DNA from: Sympetrum striolatum
Taxonomy: Eukaryota; Arthropoda; Insecta; Odonata; Libellulidae
Direction of reading: 5' to 3'
DNA length: 64,000 bases
Assembly: GCA_947579665.1 (NCBI GenBank)
Contig: OX388350.1
Span: forward strand, 86,633,152-86,697,151
The notes under the pieces were generated by a model that saw only the letters and a program-made list of their open reading frames with translations, ran no database searches and was not told the origin of the DNA. Below, piece by piece: positions 48,847 to 61,229 of this stretch (positions are counted from its first letter, which is position 1; each line of letters starts with the position of its first letter). The translations under genes were made by a program, and so were the position numbers.

Positions 48847-49490
48847 TGCAATATAAAAATTAATGACAAACCAATAAAACAAGTCCAACAGTTTAGATAT
48901 CTAGGAAATTTATTATCAGACGATGGGCACTGCAGTAATGAAATAAAATCAAGAATTGGAATGGCAAAGGAAAATTTTTGGAAATACAAGGATCTAATGA
49001 GAGGAGAGATCAACATGAAACTAAAACTGAAAATGTTGAGGTGTTATGTTTGGCCGGTTTTCCTGTATGGGTGCGAGACATGGACCATCTTAAATAGTAT
49101 GGAAAAAAAGAATAAAGGCATTGGACACATGGCTTGCCAGAAGAATTTTAAAAATTAAATGGTCAGACAGAATAACTAATGAAGAGGTTTGGAAAAAGAT
49201 TGGAAGCAGGTATAGCCTATGGAATGAAGTGAAAAGAAGAAAGTGGAAATACGCAGGACATGTGCTAAGGGGATCGTCAGGGGAGAGAATCGTGACAGCG
49301 CTGGAAAGATGGACAGTAAGGAAGAGAAAAAGAGGGAGACCAATGATGGAATGATTGGAAAATTTAAAGAACTGGACGGATATTAACAAATATGAGGAAA
49401 TGAAAAGGAAAGCGAGTAGAAGTGAAGAGTGGAGATCCATGAGATCTAACCTCCTGATAGGAGAATCTACCAATTGATGATGATGAATAA
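48847..49490 (+). pseudogene. Non-LTR retrotransposon reverse transcriptase, C-terminal end (decayed)
   Basis: The frame opens with the thumb-region pattern QQFRYLGNLLSDDGHCSNEI, then YVWPVFLYGCETWT. It continues after a frameshift with WLARRILKIKWSDRITNEEV, KYAGHVLRG and RKRKRGRPMM. This order (YLG, LYGCETWT, WxGHVLRG, GRPxxxW) is characteristic of endonuclease-type LINE reverse transcriptases. There is a frameshift near 49108-49114 and a nonsense codon at 49352-49354, where Trp is expected. The frame ends at a TGA at 49475-49477 followed by a short (TGA)n tail, consistent with the LINE 3' end. The palm domain with the catalytic Asp pair is absent (5' truncation). Confidence 0.85.
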
Positions 49491-51950
49491 TGTATTTTTT
49501 TGAAATTCAATATTTAGTCCATGATTTATATGCTTTAAAAATTAGCAAAATCGCATGGCACCGATGAAAACAATGGAATTATCCTTCATCTATCAATATC
49601 TTCCCTAGATATCACTGACGCAACGACTTAATCGCGACTGCATGAATTATCTAAGATGTATTTATATCAACCCTCATCGCCGTGAAACAAAAAAGATGAG
49701 TTCATTTGAAATCTGTTAAGGAAGAGTGTGAATTTAGTAAATAATTTTAATGTTCTTTTAGTTGTATCTGTACTCATATTTCACTGTTTAGTCTTTTGGT
49801 GTTTTATTTTCTATGATTTAAATATTTGAGAGTGCTGTTTTATTAATAATTGAAAATCACTTCTACGTTTCCATCCTTTAATCATAACCACAATATAAAT
49901 TATCTCGTACATCTTGTCTTTTACATATTTTCTCGTTTCCAAATCGATAAAATAACACAGATTTAATCTGAAGATATACGAATCAAACTTTATTATCCCG
50001 ATGTGGCATTGCATAGTTTATCTCATCGTGAAAGAAGTTGTCCCAGGAGAGACGCTTGCCAAAATTAAACAGAAAATTCCGTTCTTCGTCCCTTTTTTGA
50101 TAAGGTCTCAGGAAAAAGAGTAGTCTTAAAAACAGACAATTAATATGATTTATATCTGATCATACAAGATCCGGAGATACGCATTTCTAAGGAAACAGCT
50201 ATTTGTGGATTAAAGATTCATCTCTCTTCCTTTTGCTCTTGCATATCTTGTGTAGCAGACGATACATTCATAATGATTTCCTCTACGTGCTCCTCGTGTC
50301 ATTGCAGAGTAAGAAAATATGTATTTCCCAGTATCTTATTCAATGGACTTAGATAGTTCTCATACAGTATGTGATTCTGTAAAATAACCACCACTATTGC
50401 TAACAGAATTGCATGCAAGAGTTTTACAGCGATATATACTCGATAAATTTAAGCTACTATACATCGTTTGCAAGAAATTGCAGTCAAGTCGTCATTTTAT
50501 ATTCGGCTCTTTCTTTAAGAAAACGTCCTCCTTTCTTATTTTTTGCGAATCCATACATATATATATCGTCTCGTCTGAAATATGGCCGTCCTTAGCCAGA
50601 TGATGGCGTTATTAGTTGCTGAGAGGGATATCTTGAGATCGACAAGATGAATGAGGACAGTTCGGGAGGAAAACGACGGAGAAAGTAGAGGCAAAAACGA
50701 GGCGCATGCGCAGAAGCTGAAAATGCGAAGGAAAATCCTCGAATACAAAATGTTTGTGGCGACGGGCCATGAGAAGGGTGTCGCTGCGAAATGAAATTCC
50801 GGGCTTTAAATTATGTCTCTTACATTTTGCAAACCTTATCCCTAATGTTCGCTCGAATTTACACTCAATTCGTTGCAAAGGAATCAAGTCGGCCTACAGG
50901 AAATAATGCATTTAAATACATCAGTTAAAGATTATATCCATCCTTGAAGGCTTCAGTTGTTGTATACTCGTGCAGCTGATTCTAATTGGGAAGTTAATCA
51001 TTAATAAATGTATAGAGCGGGCAGCTGATTATTATTGCGAGCAATAAATATATACTTAAAAAACATAATGAATAACTTTTTTCATTCTGCATATAACAAA
51101 ACATAAACTTGCTTTACCTTTTTGATCAAGGGATACGGTGTTGGGGATTTTCTGCAACAACCCGCCGTTTATCTCCAACACTAAATCTCTAAGATATTCA
51201 CTAAATCCATGTTCGTCAATTGCTAAAAATGTATCGATGTAAATTGATAAGCTGTTATTTCTTAATTCAGAAGATTATGTTAAAAACATTCGAAACGTAC
51301 CAGGTTTTTTACACAAATTCAGTTGTATAGATCGAGAGAAAGGAATTGCATCTAACAAACCACTATAAACCCATTTATTCCACGGAATAGTCAGTCAGTC
51401 AATAAACAATTACGTTGATATAAACAAAACTTGGAAATAATCTAAAAAAGATTTGTAAACAAAACTTGGTTGCTACAGATACTTCTAGGAAATTTAAAAT
51501 CTTCCTTAAATACTGGTATTCGTACGTTTGCACCATTTGTACGCTCGATTCTTCACAGTATATCGTTCATAGCTGCAGTTACTAATATCTCCTTAAAATT
51601 CTCCCTTTTCATGTAATCTATCACTAATTCTTAACATTAATTTCCTTAATGTGTTATTACGGATAAATACATGAGCTGGGGACTCAACAATCACCTTGAT
51701 CGTCAGGGGGATGAGTTGTTTACAAACTCAAAATGTCGATAAAATATTCACGTATTTTATCAAAATGTGCGCAATTTCGAATCGCAAATGATATTTTACA
51801 ACCACAATAAAAATTCTTATTCTATTTTCCTTATTTTGGTGCTAAATTTGACTTTCTAGGACCACTATTTCTAATTTAATTTTGCAAAATAAATGAACGC
51901 TGCTACGAAAAAAATACCTTTACGTGTATTTCTTATGAAAACGTTTTGAC
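49491..51950. other. Intron sequence, nothing recognised
   Basis: AT-rich. A GC-richer patch at 50590-50890 is open on both strands without recognisable motifs. No repeat was identified. Confidence 0.4.
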
Positions 51951-51954
51951 CCGT

Positions 51955-52140
51955 CTGGTATCGAACCTTGGACTTTAGGGAAATAAAAAGTAGCCTATAC
52001 TCTGCGCGGGATCGATTTTTAATAATGTAGAACATTTCAAAGTTTTGCGACTCTCGGTTCTCGAGATTTTAGCGAACATACAAACACGCACACAAACACA
52101 AACACCCAAACTCTATTTCTTATATAAAGATATTAATATA
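51955..52140 (+). repeat. Possible retroelement 3' end with CA-rich tail
   Basis: GTCTGGTATCGAACCTTGGA resembles the reverse-complemented B-box cores of the array units. It is followed by an ACAAACACGCACACAAAC stretch and CTATTTCTTATATAAAGAT. This ending is typical of some RTE-like LINE or Helitron tails, but nothing else supports a family. Confidence 0.3.
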
Positions 52141-53235
52141 ATTTAGGTAATTATAGCCGAATAATTTCTGTCCTATACTTTTCGTAACGACCGGTGAAGG
52201 GGTAGAGGATCAACATCACATCGGGCTGCTTACTTCACAGGCAAAGTATTTAAACAAGCAGAAATAATGTTTATTAACTATCTTTTGTATTGATCCTATT
52301 TAGACCGATTGCAGTTCTTTCTGACATCAATAGCTTTGTTAGATACACAACCGGTATTGAGAACTAAATTTAGAACTGCACTTAGGAACGCACGCGTCTA
52401 TCTGCGTGACATTTCTCACAATGCACAACGCTCGCAAATCATGACGTTTTCCTTAAAAATATAAAAACATTCCGCGAACACAGAGACTAACATTTTTATT
52501 TTTATTTGAATATTCATGTCCCGTCGCTCTCGAACACCCTTGCAAGCAGGTGCGCAGTGAATATATATTTATTTTTCACAAAAGAGCCCGTCGAAATCGA
52601 CGCGTTATCCTCTTTCATATTTGTATCGAAAATCTGAAAAAGTCCGAATTTACACGCGTGAAAAGGTCGAGTTCCCTGAAGCGGAATGAGATAGAAGAAC
52701 CGAAAACGCTCCGAAGGAAAGTTATATTTTTATGGAAGATGCGATATTTCCGGGTTTTATACGGAAACAGGAATAAAATCCTCTAATACCCCCTCTTTCG
52801 CGATATTCGCACACTTCGGTGACGTTGAGATGGGTTGAGACGAAAATGACGTCGAAAATCTTAAAAAGGCGAGATGAAGAGGAAAAAAGGGAGAACGGAT
52901 GGGTTGGTCCAGGGATGCGCTAATTGCGAGATGAGAATTTTGATAAAATTCGTCTCTTAACGTAAAGTAAAAAGATTCTAAGATCACAGATCACGTAGTT
53001 AAGTAAGAGAAAGCTGAATTCTTCTCATTTTATAACCTCAAAGTTATCGATTAACCTGAGAATTGTGTTATGGTGAGGATCTGCCGCACTTAAGGAGTAC
53101 CAAGTTTCTTTGAGTGCAACTTTATTGCAATTTAACTAAGGTGATAAGAGGTGATATTTATTGCACTATTACACTAAAAGGTGATATTTATGGTAATAAA
53201 CTTCTAGAAAATATAAATTACGTTCAAAATATATG
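52141..53235. other. Intron sequence, nothing recognised
   Basis: No gene or repeat recognised. 52540-52990 is GC-richer with overlapping open frames on both strands and no motif. Confidence 0.4.
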
Positions 53236-53432
53236 CATCGAAAACATATTAAGAGTCAAAGAAAGTATTATTTCCACAACAGCTTGTTATTGATATTGAA
53301 AATGAAAGCTGCAACCACAAAACATAATTACTGAACTTTCAGTAATGACGACTGATAATAACATTAACAATGACACAGATATATTACAACTACGACAGAG
53401 AAGGAAAATTGCGATTCGCAGAGTACAGCAAG
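53236..53432 (+). repeat. Repeat core shared with the MITE at 55927-56276
   Basis: About 190 bp (CGAAAACATATTAAGAGTCA through to GCGATTCGCAGAGTA) match 56029-56216 at roughly 90%. The flanking inverted ends of that element are missing here, so this copy is truncated or lacks the outer insertion. Confidence 0.75.
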
Positions 53433-53869
53433 ATTCATTTATTCGTCGTACGATTTCTTTCAGCCATAATCAATTCAACAAGCACGCAATAATTGCATAA
53501 ATGATGTTCATATGTATTGTCACCATACCTAAGTATGTAAGAGTAAGATCTCTCCATGAATACCGAGATAGAGCTTCTTTACAGTGCGTCAAGCTGAGTG
53601 TCATTTGTTTTTTGGGTATGGAGTCAAAACGATCAGAGACATTACTAGGAGCAAAATAAAATCAATTACATTAAATTACCAAATGCAAATAAGTATCAAA
53701 AACAAAGATATATTCTATTGTTTCAAACGAATCTACGAATCTCGACAAAATCTAGCAAATGCACTAAATTAGAAAGCAAGTGTATTTGAAGTGAGGCAAG
53801 GGAATGTAAACTAAGGTCAGAAAAACTAAATTAATCAGGTTTACCAATGGAAAGAAAGTTAAGGTAACG

Positions 53870-54400
53870 GTTTGATATAGAAAACTAGAACAGGTGAAGC
53901 CGTTCGCCCTCTTAGACAATGTTCTCATTGAAAAAGAACAGCTGAGGTTAGAAGATGAATGGGAATAGCTGATGGCGCTTATATGAAACAAAGGGAACTA
54001 ATGAATACGGGTCCTGATATAAGGAAAATATTGGCAGATTTCTTTTTGTGGAGTGCTTTACATATAGTTGTGAAACGAGGACCTAAATAAAGTAGAAAAT
54101 CAAAAGATCAGAGGTCTTTGATGTGTATTTAGATGCAGAATTGAAAAATAGATTGTGTTAATTAAAATATTAAACACGGAGGTTTAATTGATAGTTGGAA
54201 GAGAGAGGGTTTAATTGTATTAGTTAGGCGCGGACAGAAGAAATGAGCGACTCAAATTATGAGATTCGATTAGCTTAGAAAGTTATTAAGGATAGAATGT
54301 GAGGAAAGAGACAGAGGGAAGACAAACGCAAAAGTTTTTAGATGAGATAAATGGCGGGGTACGTTAGAAACGAAATATTAGGCATTAAAGAAGGAATATA
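53870..54400 (+). pseudogene. Highly decayed LINE reverse transcriptase C-terminus
   Basis: Broken frames give LEQVKPFALL, then ADGAYMKQRELMNTGPDIRK and FLWSAL. Further on they give an ERDRGK-type basic stretch (about 54300-54325). The order parallels the thumb and C-terminal region of the LINE at 48847-49490 (YLG, AKE...LM, VW/LYG, RGRP), with many stops and frameshifts. It is older than that copy and not enough remains to name a clade. Confidence 0.45.
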
Positions 54401-55926
54401 AGGGCACGTTAACCTATCGAGAGATTTATACACTTACGGGGACTTAGGATATGAAAATCAGGTAATTGTGCAAGTAGAGCGGTCAGTTCTTCACGTTGGG
54501 GCATATTGCTCTACTAATTAAATTATATTCATTGAATAAACTTTTTATACAGACTTAATAGGACTACGAAAACAACCCCTTCACTACTTAAGTATATGAG
54601 ACCCATGTATTAGTCTGTTTGAACAAATTAATTAATATCGAAGATAGAAATTTAATAAGGAATGAGTACTGATTGACAATCATTCGTAATCAAAAAGAAT
54701 GAAATTTGAAAATAAGCCAAAAATAGTGTTCATAACCGCCAAAGTAAAATATTTCAACTTCATGAATGCGATTTAAAAAATAGGTAATCTTATCAAAGTT
54801 TAACTATTTCAGCTACAAGTCTTCATAAATTGCTAGAAATCAACGATTACGGAAGTTGTTGCTGATAACTTTTCGTTCGTTTTCTGTTGATAATGAGATC
54901 ATCCATTAAACCGAAATCTAACAGCCCACCCATTTTGACCCCGATTCCTTCTCCGAGATCTACGATTGACGCCTCAAAGTAAATTTTTAATCTTTTCGGG
55001 GGACATATTTGTCGTCGGTACATATTGGCGCAAACGAGTTCGAGAGATCACGGGAGACTCGAACTTGGCCAAGTTACGTAATGGATGCGACGGATAAGTT
55101 GAGTGTCGCGAAACGTATTCGCGAACTAATGCGAATCCTCGCAACTTGGGCCAATTTCGGAGTGCTTATCGCATATTCTGCAGGGAATGGGAAGGTCTTC
55201 CGAAATTCGATTCCGTTGATGCAATCGGAGGACTTTTTAGCGACGGAAATGAGGAGATCGGCGCCTGCGAAGACTTCCGAAGTGGGAGATGGCAAACGAA
55301 ATTCGCCAATGAAGGGAGGGTTGCGTCACTTCCGCTTGCTCCTCACGTCCGCAAAAAAGCTGCGAATCAGAAATAGTTATCCTCGGAATGGTGGAAATTA
55401 AAATGGCGGAAAATAAGAGATCGGAATACTTTTACCTCGGAGCGACTAATGAGCATAGGGCTTATTCGTTTCGGCAAATGAGAAGAAACTTTATAACCCA
55501 CTTTCCGAATTAACTCGTTAAAGGCAGTGGTGGGGTCGGTTAGCCACTAAATGAATTGAAGCGGAATTCATTTTATTTTCGCAAACCGCAGAAAATGGAA
55601 CTGGGAATCAATTTTTCAAAACGTGATGGAGAGGATACATTAAGATAGAAGAAAATCTCTAGTCTCCAAGAGTAACTTAGAGTATACCAGATAGTATTGA
55701 TAGAGTATAAGAAAGTTATAATTTTCAATGAACTGTAGGATGAAAACGATAAAGAATTATAATCCAATTTACCAATTAATTTCTTCCTTTATAGATCAGA
55801 GAGGTTAGAGTTGAACACTTAAGGGTTTTTCTATACATTTCCTGGATGTGATGGAAGAAAAGACTTGCTATCATTAATATTGACTGAATAAAATGTTTGT
55901 GTATTTAACACACTTCAAGTAAAATA
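54401..55926. other. Intron sequence, nothing recognised
   Basis: 55000-55400 is GC-richer and has a 130-residue plus-strand open frame. It has no ATG near its start and no recognisable domain, and two other long frames overlap it, so it is not called a gene. The remainder is AT-rich. Confidence 0.4.
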
Positions 55927-56276
55927 ATGAGAAATAACAATTTGTACTTTTTCCACAGTATTTATTGAAAACGGTAAATGGAAACCAAACACGATTAGTT
56001 TCAGTGATTGATCTCCATCATCAATCGTCGAAAACATATTGAGAGTCAAAGAAAGTAATATTTCAACAACAACTTGTTATTAATATTGAAAATGAAAGCT
56101 GCAACAACAAAACCTAATTGCTGGACTTTCAGAAATGACGATTGATAATAACATCAATAATGACACAGATGTATTACAACTACGACAGAGAAGGAAAACT
56201 GCGATTCGCAGAGTATTGTTTCCATTTATTGTTTGTAATAAATACTGTGGAAAAAGTACAAATTGTTATTTCTCAT
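55927..56276. mobile_element. MITE with 59-bp terminal inverted repeats
   Basis: 55927-55985 and 56218-56276 are inverted copies (core CTTTTTCCACAGTATTTATT) with a handful of mismatches. The ~230-bp interior includes the repeat also found at 53236-53432. There is no coding capacity. TCAAGTAAAATA occurs both just outside the left end (55914) and 42 bp beyond the right end (56319), which may be coincidental. Confidence 0.75.
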
Positions 56277-57514
56277 CATGACGTATTTCCACAAGACATC
56301 GCCAGAGGCTGTGCATTTTATCAAGTAAAATACTATGAAATGAAAATTGTAAATCGTCATAATTATGCATAAATTACACTCCATTGCATGAAGTAACTTT
56401 CGAGAGTATTTAGAGGATTAAATTTAAACATTTAGTACGAAAGCAGAGCTCAGCTGATCCTTTTAACAAAGTAAGGATCAGCAATAAAGCGAAGAAAAAA
56501 TATAATTTAACAACATGAGTAATATTATTTCGCGCACATGAGTGTCAGTTGCTAATAAGATACATCAGTGAAAAGTGAAGAATAGTAAGAACATTCCCTG
56601 CCCAAGAACATAGGGAATACTTGTGTTCACCCAGTAAAAGCAAGTTGCCTTCACCCATGATTGTAATACAGTAAATGTCATTCAGTCTTTAATCATGAAT
56701 TATCATGTCAAAAGGGATTTTTGCAGCGTAGGATAGATCATTAGCGATCACAGTAACCACTTGACATCAATTTCGTGGTAAAGATGATATCCCAGGGCTT
56801 TTCATACTTTTATTCAATATCTAATACCTTTCATTAATATCGTAGTATTCCCTCTATTTACTGATAGAAGATCTAGGCTTTAGAGCACGGAATGGCTCTG
56901 AGATCAGAAGTGCAATTTTCTCTGAAAATGTATTAGAAGCCAATCTGCTATAATTGGACCTAATCTTTGTGACTACCGCTTCAGTTGGCCTCTCATATGA
57001 AGGGAAACTCTATCTGTATTGGGCAACCAGAGAGGGTAATCTTCTGGGAGCATTCCCACGTGTCAATTCAGCCGTTTTACTAACCGATTTCTCCTCGATC
57101 ATTACGTTGAAAATCAATGCCTAAATATGAGGACGGAATCCAAGCACTTCTGACTGGTTATTTGGAGATAATGAATAATACCTATGAGCATTATTACTTA
57201 CTATTTCGAATAGTAAAGCATGTATAGTTAAAGAGTAAATCCTGTGCACAATACTCCCAAATAATTAATGAAAAATCAATTAAGATTCATACTAGAAGAT
57301 ATGTATACATGTTTATGTGAATATATTTCATTAATATTGCCCTTTACACTACTTTTACGCACACATTGTAGGAAAGGCGGATTCAAAGATTATTCGGTAG
57401 AATTCAGAGCGGATGCTCATCGTTAGCAAAGGAAATACTATCGTATCCTTCCCTCATCCGACCGCTCCTTAGGATTGTTGCGAGATTAGGTATCATTAAT
57501 AAGCAGGATTAGTA
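56277..57514. other. Intron sequence, nothing recognised
   Basis: AT-rich, no gene or repeat recognised, apart from vague similarity of 57360-57514 to 14640-14770, upstream of the two LINE scraps. Confidence 0.4.
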
Positions 57515-57600
57515 TCCGATCAAGAGATGGTTCAGCGTAGAGCAGCCAGATTTTGTTAAAGTTGATTTCGAAATAAGTGTTTCGTCTACAATAGAGTCCT
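57515..57600 (+). pseudogene. Scrap of non-LTR reverse transcriptase C-terminus
   Basis: ATGGTTCAGCGTAGAGCAGC gives MVQRRAARF, the same LINE motif as at 14770-14832 with similar flanking words. It is frameshifted after ARF. Too short for a clade assignment. Confidence 0.4.
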
Positions 57601-57609
57601 CGACAGGAG

Positions 57610-57720
57610 CTAGGGATGCCACATCGACATCGATGTATCGGACTACTCGATGTTTTTTTGCCGATACATCGGAAACATCGAGTGGTATGTACGAAAATGA
57701 GTGGAACATCGACTCGATGT
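57610..57720 (+). mobile_element. Possible hAT-like terminus rich in ATCGATGT motifs
   Basis: TAGGGATGCCACATCGACAT opens a run of ATCGATGT/ACATCGA words in both orientations. A (C/T)AGGGATG start with subterminal ATCGATGT repeats is usual for some insect hAT elements. No matching opposite terminus or 8-bp duplication was found, so only one end is suggested. Confidence 0.4.
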
Positions 57721-58240
57721 TTTTCAAAACACTCAAAATCGCACCGATGTTTTAGAATAGGAGCGGGTAGCAACGAATGTTTTTCAAAACACTCAAAATC
57801 GCACCGATGTTTTAGAATAGGAGCGGGTAGCAACGAATGTTTTTCAAAACACTCAAAATCGCACCGATGTTTTAGAAGAGGAGCGGGTAGTAACGAATGT
57901 TTTTCAAAACACTCAAAATCGCACCGATGTTTTAGAATAGGAGCGGGTAGTAACGAATGTTTTTCAAAACACTCAAAATCGCACCGATGTTTTAGAATAG
58001 GAGCGGGTAGTAACGAATGTTTTTCAAAACACTCAAAATCGCACCGATGTTTTAGAATAGGAGCGGGTAGTAACGAATGTTTTTCAAAACACTCAAAATC
58101 GCACCGATGTTTTAGAATAGGAGCGGGTAGTAACGAATGTTTTTCAAAACACTCAACATCGCACCGATGTTTTAGAAGAGGAGCGGGTAGTAACGAATGT
58201 TTTTCAAAACACTCAACATCGCACCGATGTTTTGGAAGAG
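57721..58240 (+). repeat. 60-bp tandem satellite, eight units and a partial ninth
   Basis: Eight consecutive 60-bp units (TTTTCAAAACACTCAAAATC, then GCACCGATGTTTTAGAA, then GAGCGGGTAGTAACGAATGT) run 57721-58200, with a partial unit to about 58240. Units differ by at most a few bases. The period is a multiple of three, so a frame stays open throughout; that frame is not evidence of a protein. The array runs directly into a B-box-array unit. Confidence 0.95.
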
Positions 58241-59131
58241 ATTTAGATTTTCTCCATAAAGATACATTGCGGGGATTTTCGAAAATTGTTTTGAGGCACT
58301 TTCCGGTAAAGTAGAGTGTTGAAATTCGAGGTATCGCTGGAGGCCGTGCGTATCCGATGAAAACTATTAAGACATCATCGAAGATTATCCTTGGTTCGAC
58401 GCTAGGTCAGGGCAAATATTCTCCCATTTAATTTACATTGAGATTTTTTTGAATCACTTCCCGATAAGATGGAAACTTAAAACTCGGCATGTAGATAGAG
58501 ATCGTAAATATCGTTTATGTACGTTGTTGAACGTTTCACTGATTGTCCTTGGTTCGATTCATTTATTTACATTCCTCAATGCATTTCTTATGGAGATAAC
58601 GGGAACAAATTTTAGGTACTTCCCGGTATGATATCGACTTCAAACTTTGCAATAAATAAAATCAAGTCTTAAAAAGTCTTAAGGTCTGTTCACAGCTACC
58701 AATAAGTCCTGGGTTCGACACTAGGGGCCTCTAAAATTAATAATTGTTAGGATGTTTAAGAATTTTTTGAAGCTCTTCCTGATAATATAGAAACTTAAAA
58801 CTAGGCATGTAAATAAATATCATAGATTCATTTCAAATACGTGTTTTAGCATCCCTTGATCGTCCTTGGTTCGATCCCAGAAAGCCATTTACATTGCCCT
58901 ATGCATTTCAGATGGGGATAATGGAGTCTTATTTCAGGACCTTCCCGGTATGAGATGGACTTCAAACTTAGCAACTTCGACGCCAGGCGTCTCCAAAAAT
59001 TAGAAATTGCTATGATTTTTAAATTTTTTATACCTCTTCCCAATGACATTGAAACTCAAAACTTGCAATGTTAATAAAGATTAGAAATACATTTTATATC
59101 CTTGCAGTATGTAAGTATCTTTTACTCGTAC
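58241..59131 (+). mobile_element. B-box-array Helitron-like unit i (5'-truncated, decayed)
   Basis: It starts within the first internal repeat (TTTCTCCATAAAGATACATT, as in unit g) and ends with a damaged hairpin (CTTGCAGTATGTAAG) and TTTTACTCG|T. B-box cores are at about 58394, 58549, 58711 and 58868. It is more diverged than the units of the first cluster. Confidence 0.7.
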
Positions 59132-59154
59132 CTATACATTCATATATATACACA

Positions 59155-59560
59155 TTCATAGGGGATCAAATTTCTAACCATGTGCCACTGACTTGAAATT
59201 TTTACGGCGTAGTGGCCATAACGTGTAACCTCCAGAAAAAGGCCGACTTTGAACCTCAGTGTCATGGGTTCGATTCCAGAAGGCCCCAAAGTCACAATTT
59301 TCTCCATAAAGATACATGGTGGGGATTTTCGAAAATTTTTAAATAATACTTCCCGGATAGGTAGAAAATCAAAATTCAAGGAGCTTACAGATATGGCCAT
59401 ATATCGAAAACATGAATGACTTCTAATGAGAACCTTCTGGGTTCGATGCTAGGACGATACAAAAATTTTGTATTTAAAATATATAGGGATAGTTTTTCAT
59501 TATTTTTTTTGATGCTCTTATCAAACTGATAGGAAGTTCTCGCTCCGCTAGAAGATGTAT
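59155..59560 (+). mobile_element. B-box-array Helitron-like unit j (3'-truncated)
   Basis: Contains the first two internal repeats of a plus-strand unit, with cores GGTTCGATTCC near 59268 and GGTTCGATGCT near 59440. It is cut off where the second satellite patch begins. Units i and j are head-to-tail, as in the main cluster. Confidence 0.7.
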
Positions 59561-59695
59561 CGACTCGATGTTTTCAAAACACTCAACATTGCACCGATGT
59601 TTTAGAAGAGGAGCGGGGAGTAACTAATGTTATCAAAACACTCAACATCGCACCGATGTTTTAGAAGAGGAGCGGGTAGTAACGAATGTTTTTGG
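59561..59695 (+). repeat. Second patch of the 60-bp satellite (two units)
   Basis: It opens with TCGACTCGATGTTTT, the same left boundary as the first array, then has two diverged 60-bp units. Its position just past units i and j suggests either a split array or two copies of one composite element. Confidence 0.85.
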
Positions 59696-60102
59696 TTGAC
59701 CAATAAATGCATTGCTTATGAGTATCACAAGCCTTTTTAAGAATACAAATGAACCTTCCCCACTTATGCCATCAATCATTCGTGTGTAGGGAAACAAGTA
59801 AAGATAAAAACAGGGTGACAAATGTTTTCCTACGTTTACTACCATCGCTCCATCGGTGGAGTGATACGCACACAGCGATTCATTTTACGCCTGTGCGATA
59901 TACAACACTTATAATTCATTTCCTAATTCGTATTATGCGTTCATTTGTCGATCATGTCAATCGTTGCCGAAGCTTTCAAGTTTGTAAAATACAAATTTTA
60001 ATACATCAACATTCCTATCTATTTGAGAACTATGCTATGAGTGAAAATAACCTTAAATGCTATAAAAATCGATTTTTCATGTTTCATTTATCTATCTATT
60101 AT
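59696..60102. other. Short unassigned stretch between satellite and second cluster
   Basis: About 400 bp with a 122-residue open frame on the plus strand (59749-60117) that runs into unit k. No motif was recognised and it is not called a gene. Confidence 0.4.
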
Positions 60103-61178
60103 ACGAGTAAAATGTAGCTTGCATACTGCAAACAGATCGACAACACTAATTTCAAAACGGCATTATATCGGGACGGTCCCGGAAAGGTAAGAAAGGATTG
60201 AAAATATTCTTAAAATTCGCTTCAATTTAATCGTCTGGCATCGAACCCGGGTCTTTTTGGTGAAATTTCTATGCAGCACATCAGTAGATCATATTCTCTA
60301 AATACGTGTGAAAGTTCAAGCAGAAATATTGGCTGCAACTGCCTCAAACGAAGACCTACTTTTCACGAATGTTAATAGCTCTCTGGATTCGAACCAAGGT
60401 CGACCTAGGAAATATAAAAAATGTTTTCCAAATTTATTTATATGTTCTATATATATGCCGAATTTCAAGTTTTAATATTATTGGGAAGGGGTTTAAATTT
60501 ATTCTTAAAAATCGGTTAATTTACTGATTGCAGAGACACCTGGTGTCGAACCCAGGAAATATTGGTAGCTGTGAATAGACAGTATGACTTATTAGGACTT
60601 CATCTTATTTCATACAAAGTTTGAAGTCGATATACTACCGGGAAGTACCTAAAATGTGTTTCCGTTATCCCCATTAGAAATGCATTGTGATGTGCAAATG
60701 GCCCTCTGGGATCGAACAAAGGACCATCAGCGAAAATGTAAAATTTGATTATGAAATATATTTATGATTTCTAACTTCATGCCAAATTTCAAGTTTCCAT
60801 GCATTCGGAAAAGGGTCCAAAAAAATCATAAAAATCGCCACGATGCATTTTAAACGGCCGATTTTTGCCCCAACCTAGCATCGAACCCAGGATATTTTCC
60901 GTAAAACTCATTTATGTTTTCGATAGATCATGTTCATATATATATAAGCTCCGTGAGTTTTGATTCTCTACCTATCCGGGAAGTATTTTTTTTAAATTCC
61001 CGAAAATCAAAGCAGTGCATTTAAACAGGAAAAATCGGGACTTTGGGGCCCTCTGGAATCGAACCCATGACACTGAGGTTCAAAATCGCAATTTTTCTGG
61101 AGGTTATACGTTATAGCCATTATGTCGTAAAAATTTCAAGCCATTGACGCTAGTGTTTTTCCCTGTGAGTTTGTATCC
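60103..61178 (-). mobile_element. B-box-array Helitron-like unit k
   Basis: Full-length minus-strand unit. The hairpin has one change (TGCAAAC). Six B-box cores on the minus strand appear as TCGAACC-type words on the plus strand near 60240, 60391, 60546, 60713, 60884 and 61062. It begins the second minus-strand array. Confidence 0.78.
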
Positions 61179-61229
61179 TCTCTATATATATCTATTATAT
61201 ATAGACGCTTCTCCGGATATCTATTATAT

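Noticed and set aside
55009..55401. 130-codon open frame in a GC-richer patch
   Set aside because: No ATG near the start, no recognisable domain, and long frames overlap in another + frame and on the minus strand, as expected from base composition.
57616..58314. 232-codon open frame with a 20-residue repeat (CFSKHSKSHRCFRIGAGSNE)
   Set aside because: It arises because the satellite period (60 bp) is a multiple of three. The frame starts in a transposon end and finishes inside a Helitron unit, and another frame is open on the opposite strand.
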